DNA of 64,000 bases, taken from the NCBI RefSeq assembly GCF_050314255.1, contig NZ_JBNPMZ010000009.1, positions 1-64,000 of the forward strand. The letters run 5' to 3'. The stretch's first letter is position 1. Each line of letters opens with the position of its first letter. Below are positions 25,540 through 34,918 of this stretch, in pieces. The notes under the pieces were generated by a model. That model was not told the DNA's origin. It worked only from the letters and a program-made list of their open reading frames with translations, and ran no database searches. The translations under genes and the position numbers were made by a program. This DNA comes from Claveliimonas sp034178805. Lineage in GTDB: Bacteria; Bacillota; Clostridia; Lachnospirales; Lachnospiraceae.

Positions 25540-26229
25540 ATGAGTAAAAGGGTTTTGGTAGTTGATGATGAGAAGCTGATCGTAAAGGGAATCCGATTCA
25601 GTCTGGAGCAGGATGGAATGCAGGTAGATTGTGCTTATGATGGGGAGGAAGCTCTTCGTCTTGCGAGAGAGAATGCATATGACATGATTTTACTTGATAT
25701 CATGCTTCCCAAACACGATGGCTTTGAAGTGTGTCAGCAGATTCGGGAATACTCTGATGTACCGATCATTATGCTGACAGCAAAGGGCGAAGATATGGAT
25801 AAAATTCTGGGACTGGAGTATGGTGCGGATGATTACATAACAAAACCTTTCAACATTCTGGAGGTGAAGGCACGTATCAAAGCAATCATGCGCCGGACCG
25901 GAAAGAGACGGGATGAAAATGAGACCGGTAAGATAGTGGTCAAGGGTGAGATGAAGATTGACTGCGAAGGCCGAAGAGTATTTATCGGTGATCGTGAGAT
26001 CAATCTTACAGCAAAGGAATTTGATCTTCTGGAGCTCCTGGCTACGAATCCCAATAAAGTGTACAGTCGTGAAAACCTTCTGAATATTGTGTGGGGATAT
26101 GAGTATCCGGGAGATGCAAGAACGGTCGATGTACATATCCGTCGTTTGCGCGAGAAGATTGAAACACATCCAAGTGATCCGAAATACGTGTATACGAAGT
26201 GGGGTGTTGGCTATTATTTCAGGGGTTAG
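25540..26229 (+). CDS. OmpR-family response regulator
   Basis: This 229-residue two-component regulator has a receiver domain at 1-120, acidic pair DD9-10, phospho-acceptor Asp53, a switch Thr in MLTAKGE and Lys in KPF. A winged-helix DNA-binding domain of the PhoB type lies at about 130-229 (DARTVDVHIRRLREKIE). It begins 15 bp after comEA and its end overlaps the histidine kinase frame, so the pair is coupled. Targets unknown. Confidence 0.93.
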   Translation: MSKRVLVVDDEKLIVKGIRFSLEQDGMQVDCAYDGEEALRLARENAYDMILLDIMLPKHDGFEVCQQIREYSDVPIIMLTAKGEDMDKILGLEYGADDYITKPFNILEVKARIKAIMRRTGKRRDENETGKIVVKGEMKIDCEGRRVFIGDREINLTAKEFDLLELLATNPNKVYSRENLLNIVWGYEYPGDARTVDVHIRRLREKIETHPSDPKYVYTKWGVGYYFRG

Positions 26230-27649
26230 ACCATATTTTAAAAAGAAATATTTGAAAAGTCTGCGTCTCAGAATTGTTTTCTGGCTGATGGTGGTAGGGG
26301 TAATCCCCTGCCTGATCATCCGGTTAATTATGCTGGAAAGCTATGAGAGACGGGCAGTTGACGTGCGGACTGCGGAAATTCAGAATCAATGCACGATTCT
26401 TTGTAATCAATTGGGCAGCTCTAAATATCTGGTCAATGGCACATCTGAGGTTATCCGGACAGAACTGACACAGTTATCCAGTATCTATAACGGAAGGATA
26501 CTTGTGGTTGATGATGAATTACGAATTGTTGAAGACACATATAATCTTGAAAAAGGAAAGATTATTATATCAAAAGACATTATTAAGTGCCTAAAAGGAA
26601 AAGGTAATAGTCATTATGACAAGAAAAATCATTATATTGAAGTGACGACACCGATTCTGGAAGAAGATGAAAAAGTCTCCGGAGTTATGCTGGTCAGTGT
26701 GTCAACAGATACCATTGCAGCAACTATGGACATGCTTCGTGTCAAATCGAATATTGCAGGAGGAATCATCGGTATTGCGGTACTGGTTCTGGCGGTGATT
26801 CTGGGAACGGTCATGATGAGGCCATTTGAAAGAATTACACGTTCTATCGAAGCGGTTACGGAAGGATATGAAGATAATTATCTTCAGGAGAACACGTATG
26901 CGGAAACAATGAGGATTTCGGAGGCGTTCAATAAGATGCTGGGACGGCTTAAAGTTCTGGATGAATCCAGGCAGGAGTTTGTTTCCAATGTTTCGCATGA
27001 GCTTAAGACACCGCTGACATCTATGAAAGTGTTGGCCGATTCTCTTCTCGCTCAGCAGGATGTTCCGGTAGAAATCTATCAGGAATTTATGACAGATATG
27101 TCGGAAGAGATCGAGAGAGAAAATAAGATTATTAATGATCTTCTTTCTCTGGTCCGTATGGATAAGACGGCGTCTGCTCTGAATATAAAGTCTGAGAATA
27201 TTAATGAGTTGGTGGAACGGATTCTCAAACGTCTGCGGCCTATTGCTGCAAAAAACAATATTGAGCTGGTGTATGAGAGCTTTCGCCCGGTAACAGCAGA
27301 AGTGGATGAAGTGAAACTTACACTCGCTATTTCTAATCTTGTGGAAAATGCGATTAAGTATAACCATGAAAACGGATGGGTTCATGTATCTCTGAATGCA
27401 GATCACCGCTATTTTTATATAGAGGTGGCAGATTCCGGTATCGGGATTCCCGAAGAATCAAAAGAGCATATATTTGAGAGGTTCTATCGGGTAGACAAGT
27501 CACATTCCCGGGAGATCGGTGGTACCGGACTGGGGCTGTCGATTGCCAGAAGTGTGGTTGTAATGCATAGAGGAGCAATTAAGGTGTTCAGTCAGGTGGG
27601 TGAGGGTACCACATTTACGGTTCGCATACCGATCAGTTACGTTGTGTAG
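26204..27649 (+). CDS. Sensor histidine kinase
   Basis: This membrane kinase is the partner of the upstream regulator. Translation probably starts at GTG 26204 or TTG 26252. The open frame extends upstream inside the regulator gene but lacks a credible start there. It has an N-terminal helix (about residues 20-40), an extracytoplasmic sensor segment, a second helix and HAMP. HisKA follows with phospho-His in NVSHELKTPLTS, then HATPase with N box (NLVENAIKYN), DSGIGIPEE and GGTGLGLSI. The overall layout resembles WalK-type kinases, but lacks a clear PAS domain. Signal unknown. Confidence 0.9.
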   Translation: MLAIISGVRPYFKKKYLKSLRLRIVFWLMVVGVIPCLIIRLIMLESYERRAVDVRTAEIQNQCTILCNQLGSSKYLVNGTSEVIRTELTQLSSIYNGRILVVDDELRIVEDTYNLEKGKIIISKDIIKCLKGKGNSHYDKKNHYIEVTTPILEEDEKVSGVMLVSVSTDTIAATMDMLRVKSNIAGGIIGIAVLVLAVILGTVMMRPFERITRSIEAVTEGYEDNYLQENTYAETMRISEAFNKMLGRLKVLDESRQEFVSNVSHELKTPLTSMKVLADSLLAQQDVPVEIYQEFMTDMSEEIERENKIINDLLSLVRMDKTASALNIKSENINELVERILKRLRPIAAKNNIELVYESFRPVTAEVDEVKLTLAISNLVENAIKYNHENGWVHVSLNADHRYFYIEVADSGIGIPEESKEHIFERFYRVDKSHSREIGGTGLGLSIARSVVVMHRGAIKVFSQVGEGTTFTVRIPISYVV

Positions 27650-27660
27650 GGGGTGAAAGT

Positions 27661-28581
27661 ATGAGGAAAAAGAAATTTGAGATTCTTTCGCTTGTTTTGA
27701 TCCTGACGTTGGTGGCTGTCGGATGTAATCGGAAAGGTGATCCGAAAGAGGGTGAACCCTATCTTTATTATATCAATGAAGAGGAAGGACCTCTGGTAAA
27801 AAAAGCATATGACTGGAAAGGAGAAAACGCCCGGGAGGAAGTGGAGAATATACTGGAGGGCTTTGGGCATACAGAGGATCCGGCTGAGTATCATTCTCCT
27901 ATGCCATTGAAAGTGCGTGTGGAAAAATATACACTTGAGGATGGAAAACTGGATCTCTATTTTGATGAGGATTATGCCACAATGGGAACAGTGGAGGAAA
28001 CGCTCTGCCGGGCGGCACTTGTCCAGTCGTTTGTGCAGATTGATGGAGTGGATATGGTAAAAATTTATGTAGGACAGGAAGCACTGACGGATAAGAGTGG
28101 TCAGGAGATAGGGTATATGAGAGCTGAGGATTTTGTTCAAAATACGGGAATGGCACTCAATTCTTATCAACGTGCTTCTATGACTCTTTTCTTTGCGAAT
28201 GGGAATGGTGACAAGCTGAAGCGGGAGAAAAGAGAAGTCCGTTATAGCAGCAATATGTCTATTGAAAAAGTACTAGTGGAGCAGCTGATAAAAGGACCAG
28301 ACAGCGGCAGTTTAAAAGCGACCATACCACCGGAGACAAAGCTTTTGGGAATTTCGGTGAAGGAAGGAATCTGCTATGTGAATTTTGATGAGGGATTTTT
28401 GATGGAAGGGTATGATATCAATCCTAAAATTACGATTCTATCTCTGGTAAATACAATCATAGAGGGAGGAAATACCAGCCAGGTACAGATATCTGTGAAT
28501 GGAAAGACTGACGTGGTGTTTCATGATGTGGTGGATCTGAGTAAACCGATTTCCAGAGATCTGGACATTGTGGAGGAGTAA
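27661..28581 (+). CDS. GerMN-domain lipoprotein
   Basis: This 306-residue predicted lipoprotein (signal ending AVGC, Cys at about residue 21) contains two GerMN-type modules, at about 40-150 and 170-290 (VRYSSNMSIEKVLVEQLIKGP in the second). GerM of Bacillus is needed for sporulation and germination, linking forespore ring assembly. Members next to two-component systems may be envelope sensors like LpqB. It lies 11 bp after the kinase gene, so it may be an accessory of that kinase. Confidence 0.85.
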   Translation: MRKKKFEILSLVLILTLVAVGCNRKGDPKEGEPYLYYINEEEGPLVKKAYDWKGENAREEVENILEGFGHTEDPAEYHSPMPLKVRVEKYTLEDGKLDLYFDEDYATMGTVEETLCRAALVQSFVQIDGVDMVKIYVGQEALTDKSGQEIGYMRAEDFVQNTGMALNSYQRASMTLFFANGNGDKLKREKREVRYSSNMSIEKVLVEQLIKGPDSGSLKATIPPETKLLGISVKEGICYVNFDEGFLMEGYDINPKITILSLVNTIIEGGNTSQVQISVNGKTDVVFHDVVDLSKPISRDLDIVEE

Positions 28582-28588
28582 AAAAGTA

Positions 28589-30823
28589 TTGAAAAAGATA
28601 TTTAAAGAAAGAATATTGTTTTCTTTGAGCCTTTTGTTTCTTGTGTCTTCCTTTGTGGTTATTCATATGGGAAGATTACATGTTTTGCCGCATATAACGG
28701 CATCATCTATAGAAACATGGATACCGCCCGGAGAGCAGGCGGCGGTATCCGGCCAGGTGGCCGATAGAAAAGAAATGTCTGATTATCAAATTCTGTATCT
28801 GAAAAACAGTTCTCTGACATATCAGAAGAGATCTATAAAAAATCCTGAAATTATTCTTTATGACAACAGTAAAATGGAAGTTCTGATCGGAAACAGTATT
28901 GAAGCGAAAGGTGAGATATCGTATTTCGATGAGGAGAGAAATCCGGGGAATTTTGATCGAAAATTCTACTATAAGAAACAAAAGATAGCAGGAAGTATGT
29001 GGGCAGCAGAAATCCGGATAGTGAATAAGAGAGAGAATCATCTGAAAGAGAAACTGATGGAATTTCGTGAAGCATGGAAAGCCTTTCTGATGGAGGCGGC
29101 AGGGGAGGAAAAAGGCGGTATCCTGTGTGCCATGCTTCTGGGAGATAAGACGGGGATGGAATCGGAGATTAAGGAACTGTATCAAAGAAATGGAATTGCT
29201 CATGTGCTGGCGATTTCGGGACTGCACATTTCTCTGATCGGAATCTTTTTTTATCGCTTTATGCGAAGAATAACCGGCTCATATATTGCGGGCGGTGCAG
29301 TGGGAATGATTTTTATGGGGCTGTATATCCTGATGATCGGAATGAGTATATCCGCCATGCGGGCGGTGATTATGTTTTTATTCCGGGTTGGTGCTGATAT
29401 GAGCGGGAGAGTCTGTGATATGCGCACATCCATAGCGGTTTCGGCTGTCTGCGTTATATTGTGGAGACCTTTATCTTATTATGACGGGGGATTTCAGTTG
29501 TCCTTCGGAGCAGTGCTCGGGGTCTTCTTGCTGACGATGATCTGTGGACAGAAAAAAGGGGAAAAGGGGATAAAGGTTACATTAACACAGGGACTTAGAG
29601 CAAGTCTTGCGATACAGCTTGCCACATTTCCGATTCTTTTGTACCACTTTTTTGAATTCCCGTTATATGCCTGTATACTGAATCTTATCGTTGTTCCTCT
29701 GATGAGTGTACTGATGCTTATGGCTATCCTGGGGAGTGTGACGGGACTTTTGTGGACGGGAGGAGGATTGTTCTTTATTTATATCTGCAAATGGATCCTG
29801 TCTGTGTTTGAGGCGTTGTGTCAAATGACAGAAATGCTACCGGGATATCGGGTCATAACCGGGCGCCCGGGATTTTTCTGGATTTTCTTCTATTATCTGT
29901 GCCTAATCGCTTTTGTTTACCTGTCTGTCCGGGAACGCGGCAGAATCAGAATACTGCTTCCGGTGGCAGGATTCCTGATACTTTTGGCTAATTGCCCTTT
30001 TATCAGACAGCCTGAGCTTGAGATTACCATGGTGGATGTGGGACAGGGGGATTGTACATTTCTTCGGGAAAAGGGAGGGATTACCTGTCTGGTGGATGGT
30101 GGAAGCAGTGATGTTAAGAATGTGGGGCAATACCGTATAGAACCTTTTCTGAAAGTAAGGGGTGTAAACCGACTCGATTATATTTTTGTTTCTCACGGGG
30201 ATGCAGATCATATGAATGGTATACAGGAACTTCTGGAAAGACAAAGGCAGGGAATTAAGATTGGTGCATTGGTGCTGCCGGTGGAGGAAACATGGGACGG
30301 AGCACTTTGTGATTTGGCGGCAACTGCGGAAAGTGAGGGTATTCCGGTTTGTGTTATGGAGCCGGGGGATCAGTTAAAAATAAAGAAACTGTCTTTGACC
30401 AGTCTGTTCCCCGGACGAAACACGGAAACTGAGAAAGGGAATGCCTCATCCATGGTGCTTTCTGTTTCTTATGATGCAATGGATATGCTGTTTACCGGGG
30501 ATCTGGAAGGAAAAGGGGAAGAGGAAGTCTGCAAAATGCTTTCAGAGAAATATGAAATCCTGAAGGTTGCCCATCATGGTTCCAGAAACTCAACCTGTGC
30601 GGAATTTCTGAATCGAGTGAAGCCGAAAGCTGCCCTCATTTCTGCGGGGGCAGAAAATCCCTATGGACATCCCCACGCGGAGACGATGAAACGTCTTGTA
30701 AAATGCGGATGCAGAATATATAATACTGCGGACGGGGGAGCGGTTATTCTCAGAATGGAAGGAAAAACAGTAGCCAAGCTGAAGATTTTCCAGTATAATA
30801 AATGCTATGAAAACTTTGAATGA
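28589..30823 (+). CDS. comEC: DNA internalisation protein ComEC/Rec2
   Basis: This is the channel for uptake of single-stranded DNA in transformation. TTG 28589 is taken as start because GGAGGAG (28572-28578) precedes it; an in-frame TTG at 28568 has none. The 744 residues comprise an N-terminal OB-like domain and the competence membrane domain (HVLAISGLHISLIGIFFYR at about 204-222, then about ten helices). A metallo-beta-lactamase-like domain follows from about 475 (VDVGQGDCTFLRE, SHGDADHMNG, VAHHGSRNST). It overlaps holA by 17 nt. Confidence 0.92.
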   Translation: MKKIFKERILFSLSLLFLVSSFVVIHMGRLHVLPHITASSIETWIPPGEQAAVSGQVADRKEMSDYQILYLKNSSLTYQKRSIKNPEIILYDNSKMEVLIGNSIEAKGEISYFDEERNPGNFDRKFYYKKQKIAGSMWAAEIRIVNKRENHLKEKLMEFREAWKAFLMEAAGEEKGGILCAMLLGDKTGMESEIKELYQRNGIAHVLAISGLHISLIGIFFYRFMRRITGSYIAGGAVGMIFMGLYILMIGMSISAMRAVIMFLFRVGADMSGRVCDMRTSIAVSAVCVILWRPLSYYDGGFQLSFGAVLGVFLLTMICGQKKGEKGIKVTLTQGLRASLAIQLATFPILLYHFFEFPLYACILNLIVVPLMSVLMLMAILGSVTGLLWTGGGLFFIYICKWILSVFEALCQMTEMLPGYRVITGRPGFFWIFFYYLCLIAFVYLSVRERGRIRILLPVAGFLILLANCPFIRQPELEITMVDVGQGDCTFLREKGGITCLVDGGSSDVKNVGQYRIEPFLKVRGVNRLDYIFVSHGDADHMNGIQELLERQRQGIKIGALVLPVEETWDGALCDLAATAESEGIPVCVMEPGDQLKIKKLSLTSLFPGRNTETEKGNASSMVLSVSYDAMDMLFTGDLEGKGEEEVCKMLSEKYEILKVAHHGSRNSTCAEFLNRVKPKAALISAGAENPYGHPHAETMKRLVKCGCRIYNTADGGAVILRMEGKTVAKLKIFQYNKCYENFE

Positions 30824-31790
30824 AGATATGAAGACTGGACAATTTAAGAATGTATACCTGCTGTTCGGTGAAGAGGCGTATCTGAAAAAGCAGTATAAAG
30901 AGCGGCTTACCAAAGCCCTGCTTCCGGAGGGGGATACGATGAATTATGCCCATTATGAAGGAAAGGGAATCCCACCATCGGAGCTGATTGACCTGGCGGA
31001 GACTATGCCCTTTTTTGCTGACCGTCGATTAATTGTGGTAGAAGACTCGGGTTTTTTTAAAAATGCCTCACCGGAGCTGGCAGACTATGTAAAACAGATG
31101 CCGGATACTGCCTGTTTTTTATTTGTGGAAAATGAGGTGGATAAGCGCGGCAGGCTATATAAGGCTGTGAAGGATAAAGGGCGGGCCGTGGAACTTGGCA
31201 GACAGGATGAGAAGACTCTGATGCTCTGGATTCTCGGCATGGTAAAAAGGGAAGAAAAGAAGATTCAGGAGTCTACAGTCCGGTATTTGATCGCAAAGAC
31301 AGGTACAGATATGGAGAATCTGGAAAAGGAGCTTGAGAAACTTTTCTGTTACACTGTTGACAGAGAGGAGATCCGGGCAGAGGATGTAGATGCGATCTGT
31401 ACCACTCAGATTACCAATAAAATTTTTGAGATGATAGAAGCTGTTGCCTGTCAGAATCAGAAGAAGGCGCTGGATTATTATTATGATCTGCTGGCACTCA
31501 AGGAACCGCCTATGCGGATTCTCTATCTTCTGGCCCGTCAGTTCAAGCTTCTTCTGGAGGTTCAGGAACTGGTGAAAAAAGGGTATGGAAAGAAACAGGT
31601 GGCTCAGGAGGCAGGACTTCACCCCTTTGTGGCGGGAAAGTATATGGATCAGTGCCGGAATTTCTCTAAGGACGAGCTTCGTGCAATCATGGAAGAGGCG
31701 GCAGAGCTTGAAGAATGTGTAAAGACAGGCCGGTTAAATGATGTGATGAGTGTGGAAATATTTATCCTGAAGAAGAGGGGAAAAGTATAA
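30807..31790 (+). CDS. holA: DNA polymerase III delta subunit
   Basis: HolA is the clamp-loader wrench that opens the sliding clamp. The 327 residues have the DNA_pol3_delta N-terminal fold (VYLLFGEEAYLKKQYKERL near residue 16), an AAA-like region and the C-terminal helical collar. It follows comEC with overlapping frames, an arrangement conserved in many Firmicutes, so competence and replication genes share the transcript. Confidence 0.92.
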   Translation: MKTLNEDMKTGQFKNVYLLFGEEAYLKKQYKERLTKALLPEGDTMNYAHYEGKGIPPSELIDLAETMPFFADRRLIVVEDSGFFKNASPELADYVKQMPDTACFLFVENEVDKRGRLYKAVKDKGRAVELGRQDEKTLMLWILGMVKREEKKIQESTVRYLIAKTGTDMENLEKELEKLFCYTVDREEIRAEDVDAICTTQITNKIFEMIEAVACQNQKKALDYYYDLLALKEPPMRILYLLARQFKLLLEVQELVKKGYGKKQVAQEAGLHPFVAGKYMDQCRNFSKDELRAIMEEAAELEECVKTGRLNDVMSVEIFILKKRGKV

Positions 31791-31832
31791 TAATCCTGAA
31801 TATAGAAAAAGCAGAATAAAGGAGTAATAGAA

Positions 31833-33647
31833 ATGTCAGAGATAGATCAGAGTAAAATTCGTAATTTTTGTATTATTGCCCATATTGACCATGGCAAATC
31901 AACCCTGGCGGACCGCATCATCGAGATGACCGGTCTTCTGACCAGCCGGGAGATGCAGTCTCAGGTTTTGGATAATATGGAGCTGGAGCGTGAGCGTGGA
32001 ATCACCATTAAGGCCCAGACAGTTCGAACGGTGTATAAGTCAAAATCAGGAGAGGAGTATATTTTTAACCTGATTGATACTCCGGGACACGTGGATTTTA
32101 ATTATGAGGTGTCCAGAAGTCTGGCTGCCTGTGACGGTGCGATCCTTGTGGTGGATGCAGCCCAGGGAGTGGAGGCACAGACTCTGGCCAATGTATATCT
32201 TGCGCTGGATCATGATCTGGATGTGCTTCCGGTTATCAATAAAATCGATCTGCCCAGTGCGGATCCGGAGCGCGTTATTGAAGAAATTGAAGATGTTATC
32301 GGAATCGAAGCTACAGAGGCACCGCTTATTTCTGCAAAGACAGGCGTAAATGTGGAAGAGGTGCTGGAACAGATTATCACAAAAATTCCTGCTCCGGAAG
32401 GAGACCCGAAGGCTCCGCTGAAAGCATTGATCTTCGATTCAGTATATGATTCCTATAAAGGAGTCATTGTGTTCTGCCGTATAAAAGAAGGAACGGTAAA
32501 GAAGGGAACACCGATTAAGATGATGGCAACCGGAGCGACAGCGGAGGTCGTTGAGGTAGGATATTTTGGAGCCGGCCAGTTTATTCCGTGTCAGGAATTA
32601 AGCGCAGGCATGGTAGGATATATTACTGCAAGTTTAAAAAATGTAAAAGATACCCGCGTGGGTGATACCATTACAAATGCAGTAAATCCGTGTGCGGAAC
32701 CTCTTCCGGGATATAAGAAGGTAAATCCTATGGTGTATTGCGGTATGTATCCGGCAGACGGAGCAAAATATCCGGATCTTCGGGATGCACTGGAGAAACT
32801 GCAGTTGAATGATGCGTCTCTTCAGTTTGAGCCGGAGACATCCATTGCCCTTGGATTTGGATTCCGCTGCGGTTTCCTGGGACTTCTTCATCTGGAGATT
32901 ATTCAGGAGCGTCTGGAGAGAGAGTACAATTTGGATCTGGTGACGACTGCACCGGGAGTTATTTATAAAGTGCATAAGACCAATGGGGAGGTCATTGATC
33001 TGACGAATCCGTCCAATCTGCCGGATCCTTCCGAGATAGATTATATGGAAGAGCCTATGGTAAAAGCGGAGATTATGGTGACATCGGAGTTCATTGGTGC
33101 CATTATGGATCTGTGCCAGGAGAGAAGAGGAATCTATCAGGGAATGGAGTATATCGAGGAGACCAGGGCGGTACTTCGATATCACCTGCCGTTGAATGAG
33201 ATTATCTATGATTTCTTCGATGCATTGAAGTCACGTTCCAGAGGATATGCTTCCTTTGATTATGAGATGCTTGGCTATCAGCAGTCTGAACTTGTAAAGC
33301 TGGATATCCTGATTAATAAGGAGGAAGTGGATGCGCTTTCCTTCATTGTGCATGGCGGAACGGCCTATGAGAGAGGACGCAAGATGTGTGAAAAGCTGAA
33401 AGAGGAAATCCCGAGACAGCTCTTTGAGATTCCGATTCAGGCGGCAATCGGCAGCAAGATCATTGCCAGAGAGACCGTTAAAGCAATGCGAAAGGACGTC
33501 CTTGCAAAATGCTACGGTGGCGATATCAGCCGTAAGAGAAAACTTCTGGAAAAACAGAAGGAAGGAAAGAAACGAATGCGCCAGGTGGGAAATGTAGAGA
33601 TTCCGCAGAAAGCATTCATGAGTGTTTTGAAGCTGGATGATAAGTAA
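31833..33647 (+). CDS. lepA: Elongation factor 4 (LepA)
   Basis: This ribosome-associated GTPase can back-translocate stalled ribosomes. Its 604 residues hold the G domain with AHIDHGKST (residues 17-25), DTPGH, NKIDLP, and the EF-G-like domains. The LepA-specific C-terminal domain ends in the basic GGDISRKRKLLEKQKEGKKRMR tract. The gene is 42 bp after holA and just before hemW, the common lepA-hemW order in Firmicutes. Confidence 0.97.
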   Translation: MSEIDQSKIRNFCIIAHIDHGKSTLADRIIEMTGLLTSREMQSQVLDNMELERERGITIKAQTVRTVYKSKSGEEYIFNLIDTPGHVDFNYEVSRSLAACDGAILVVDAAQGVEAQTLANVYLALDHDLDVLPVINKIDLPSADPERVIEEIEDVIGIEATEAPLISAKTGVNVEEVLEQIITKIPAPEGDPKAPLKALIFDSVYDSYKGVIVFCRIKEGTVKKGTPIKMMATGATAEVVEVGYFGAGQFIPCQELSAGMVGYITASLKNVKDTRVGDTITNAVNPCAEPLPGYKKVNPMVYCGMYPADGAKYPDLRDALEKLQLNDASLQFEPETSIALGFGFRCGFLGLLHLEIIQERLEREYNLDLVTTAPGVIYKVHKTNGEVIDLTNPSNLPDPSEIDYMEEPMVKAEIMVTSEFIGAIMDLCQERRGIYQGMEYIEETRAVLRYHLPLNEIIYDFFDALKSRSRGYASFDYEMLGYQQSELVKLDILINKEEVDALSFIVHGGTAYERGRKMCEKLKEEIPRQLFEIPIQAAIGSKIIARETVKAMRKDVLAKCYGGDISRKRKLLEKQKEGKKRMRQVGNVEIPQKAFMSVLKLDDK

Positions 33648-33680
33648 GCGAGTCTTGAAAAGATGGGTGAGTGAGAGAAG

Positions 33681-34907
33681 ATGAGTGAAAGCAATGTGAA
33701 AGAATTGGAGCTGTATCTTCATATCCCCTTCTGTATCCGTAAATGTAAATACTGTGACTTTCTGTCTGCACCTGCTTCCGGGCAGGAAAGACAGAGGTAT
33801 GTGGAAAGCCTTTGCAGGAATATCCGTGCTTACAGCGCGCCTGCGAAGGCTTATAATGTCGTCAGTATTTTTATGGGGGGAGGAACGCCGTCCATATTAG
33901 AACCGGAGCAGATAGAGGTAATTTTCCGGGCGGTATATGAGACCTTTCAGGTGGATGAGAATGCGGAGATTACGATGGAAATGAATCCGGGGACGGTGAC
34001 AGAAGAGAAGCTTCGGGCCTGCAAAAAAGCAGGAATTAACAGACTGAGTATCGGACTACAGTCAACGAATAACCATGAACTTAGAGTTCTTGGAAGAATT
34101 CATACCTATGAGGACTTTATCGACACCTATGTAATGGTTAGAAAAGCAGGATTTGAGAATGTAAATATTGATCTGATGTCAGCACTGCCGGGACAGACAG
34201 AGGAGAGCTATGAGGACACCTTAAGAACAGTGGCAGAGCTGGCTCCGGAACATATATCGGCATACAGTCTTATCATTGAAGAGGGAACCCCTTTTTATGA
34301 TCTGTATGGAGAAAATGGCGTCGGCTGTAATCCGGGAGGAAGAGAGTCTTTACCAGACGAAGATATGGAGCGGAGAATGTATCGCCGTACATCGGAAATC
34401 CTGAGAGAATATGGATATCAGCGTTATGAGATATCAAATTATGCTATGCAGGGATATGAATGCCGTCATAATCTGGGATACTGGGAACGGAAGGAATATC
34501 TTGGAATTGGGATTGGCGCAGCCTCTCTGATGAATGAAACCCGCTGGAAGGAGACGGACAGTCTGGAGGAATATAATGAATTCTGGAGCCGGGAGTTCCT
34601 TTTCTCAGAACCGTGGTCAGAGACAAGCGGGGTAAATAATGCTTATCATGATATAGAAGAATTGAGCAAAAAAGAACAGATGGAAGAGTATATGTTTCTG
34701 GGGCTTAGAAAGATAAAAGGAATATCAAAAAAGAAATTTAAAGATATCTTTAAAAATGATATTATGACTGTATACGGCGATGAAATTGAAAAACTATTAA
34801 AACAGGACCTTCTTTGTGAAGAAGGTCCCGATAAAGATATTCTCTGTCTTACAGAGCAGGGACTGGACGTCAGCAATTATGTGATGTGTGAGTTCCTGCT
34901 GGATTAA
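33681..34907 (+). CDS. hemW: HemW-type radical SAM protein
   Basis: This 408-residue radical SAM enzyme has the 4Fe-4S motif CIRKCKYCDF (Cys17, 21, 24) and lacks the fourth Cys of HemN, which points to the HemW subgroup of heme chaperones and not coproporphyrinogen dehydrogenase. GGGTPS for SAM and a C-terminal HemN_C domain are present. HemW binds heme and inserts it into respiratory proteins. It converges on pyrG with an 11-bp gap. A perfect 10-bp inverted repeat lies inside its last 100 nt. Confidence 0.92.
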   Translation: MSESNVKELELYLHIPFCIRKCKYCDFLSAPASGQERQRYVESLCRNIRAYSAPAKAYNVVSIFMGGGTPSILEPEQIEVIFRAVYETFQVDENAEITMEMNPGTVTEEKLRACKKAGINRLSIGLQSTNNHELRVLGRIHTYEDFIDTYVMVRKAGFENVNIDLMSALPGQTEESYEDTLRTVAELAPEHISAYSLIIEEGTPFYDLYGENGVGCNPGGRESLPDEDMERRMYRRTSEILREYGYQRYEISNYAMQGYECRHNLGYWERKEYLGIGIGAASLMNETRWKETDSLEEYNEFWSREFLFSEPWSETSGVNNAYHDIEELSKKEQMEEYMFLGLRKIKGISKKKFKDIFKNDIMTVYGDEIEKLLKQDLLCEEGPDKDILCLTEQGLDVSNYVMCEFLLD

Positions 34908-34918
34908 GTTTTCGTTCT

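Noticed and set aside
26087..26203. N-terminal extension of the histidine kinase into the regulator gene
   Set aside because: The extension is only the off-frame reading of the conserved winged-helix sequence of the regulator.
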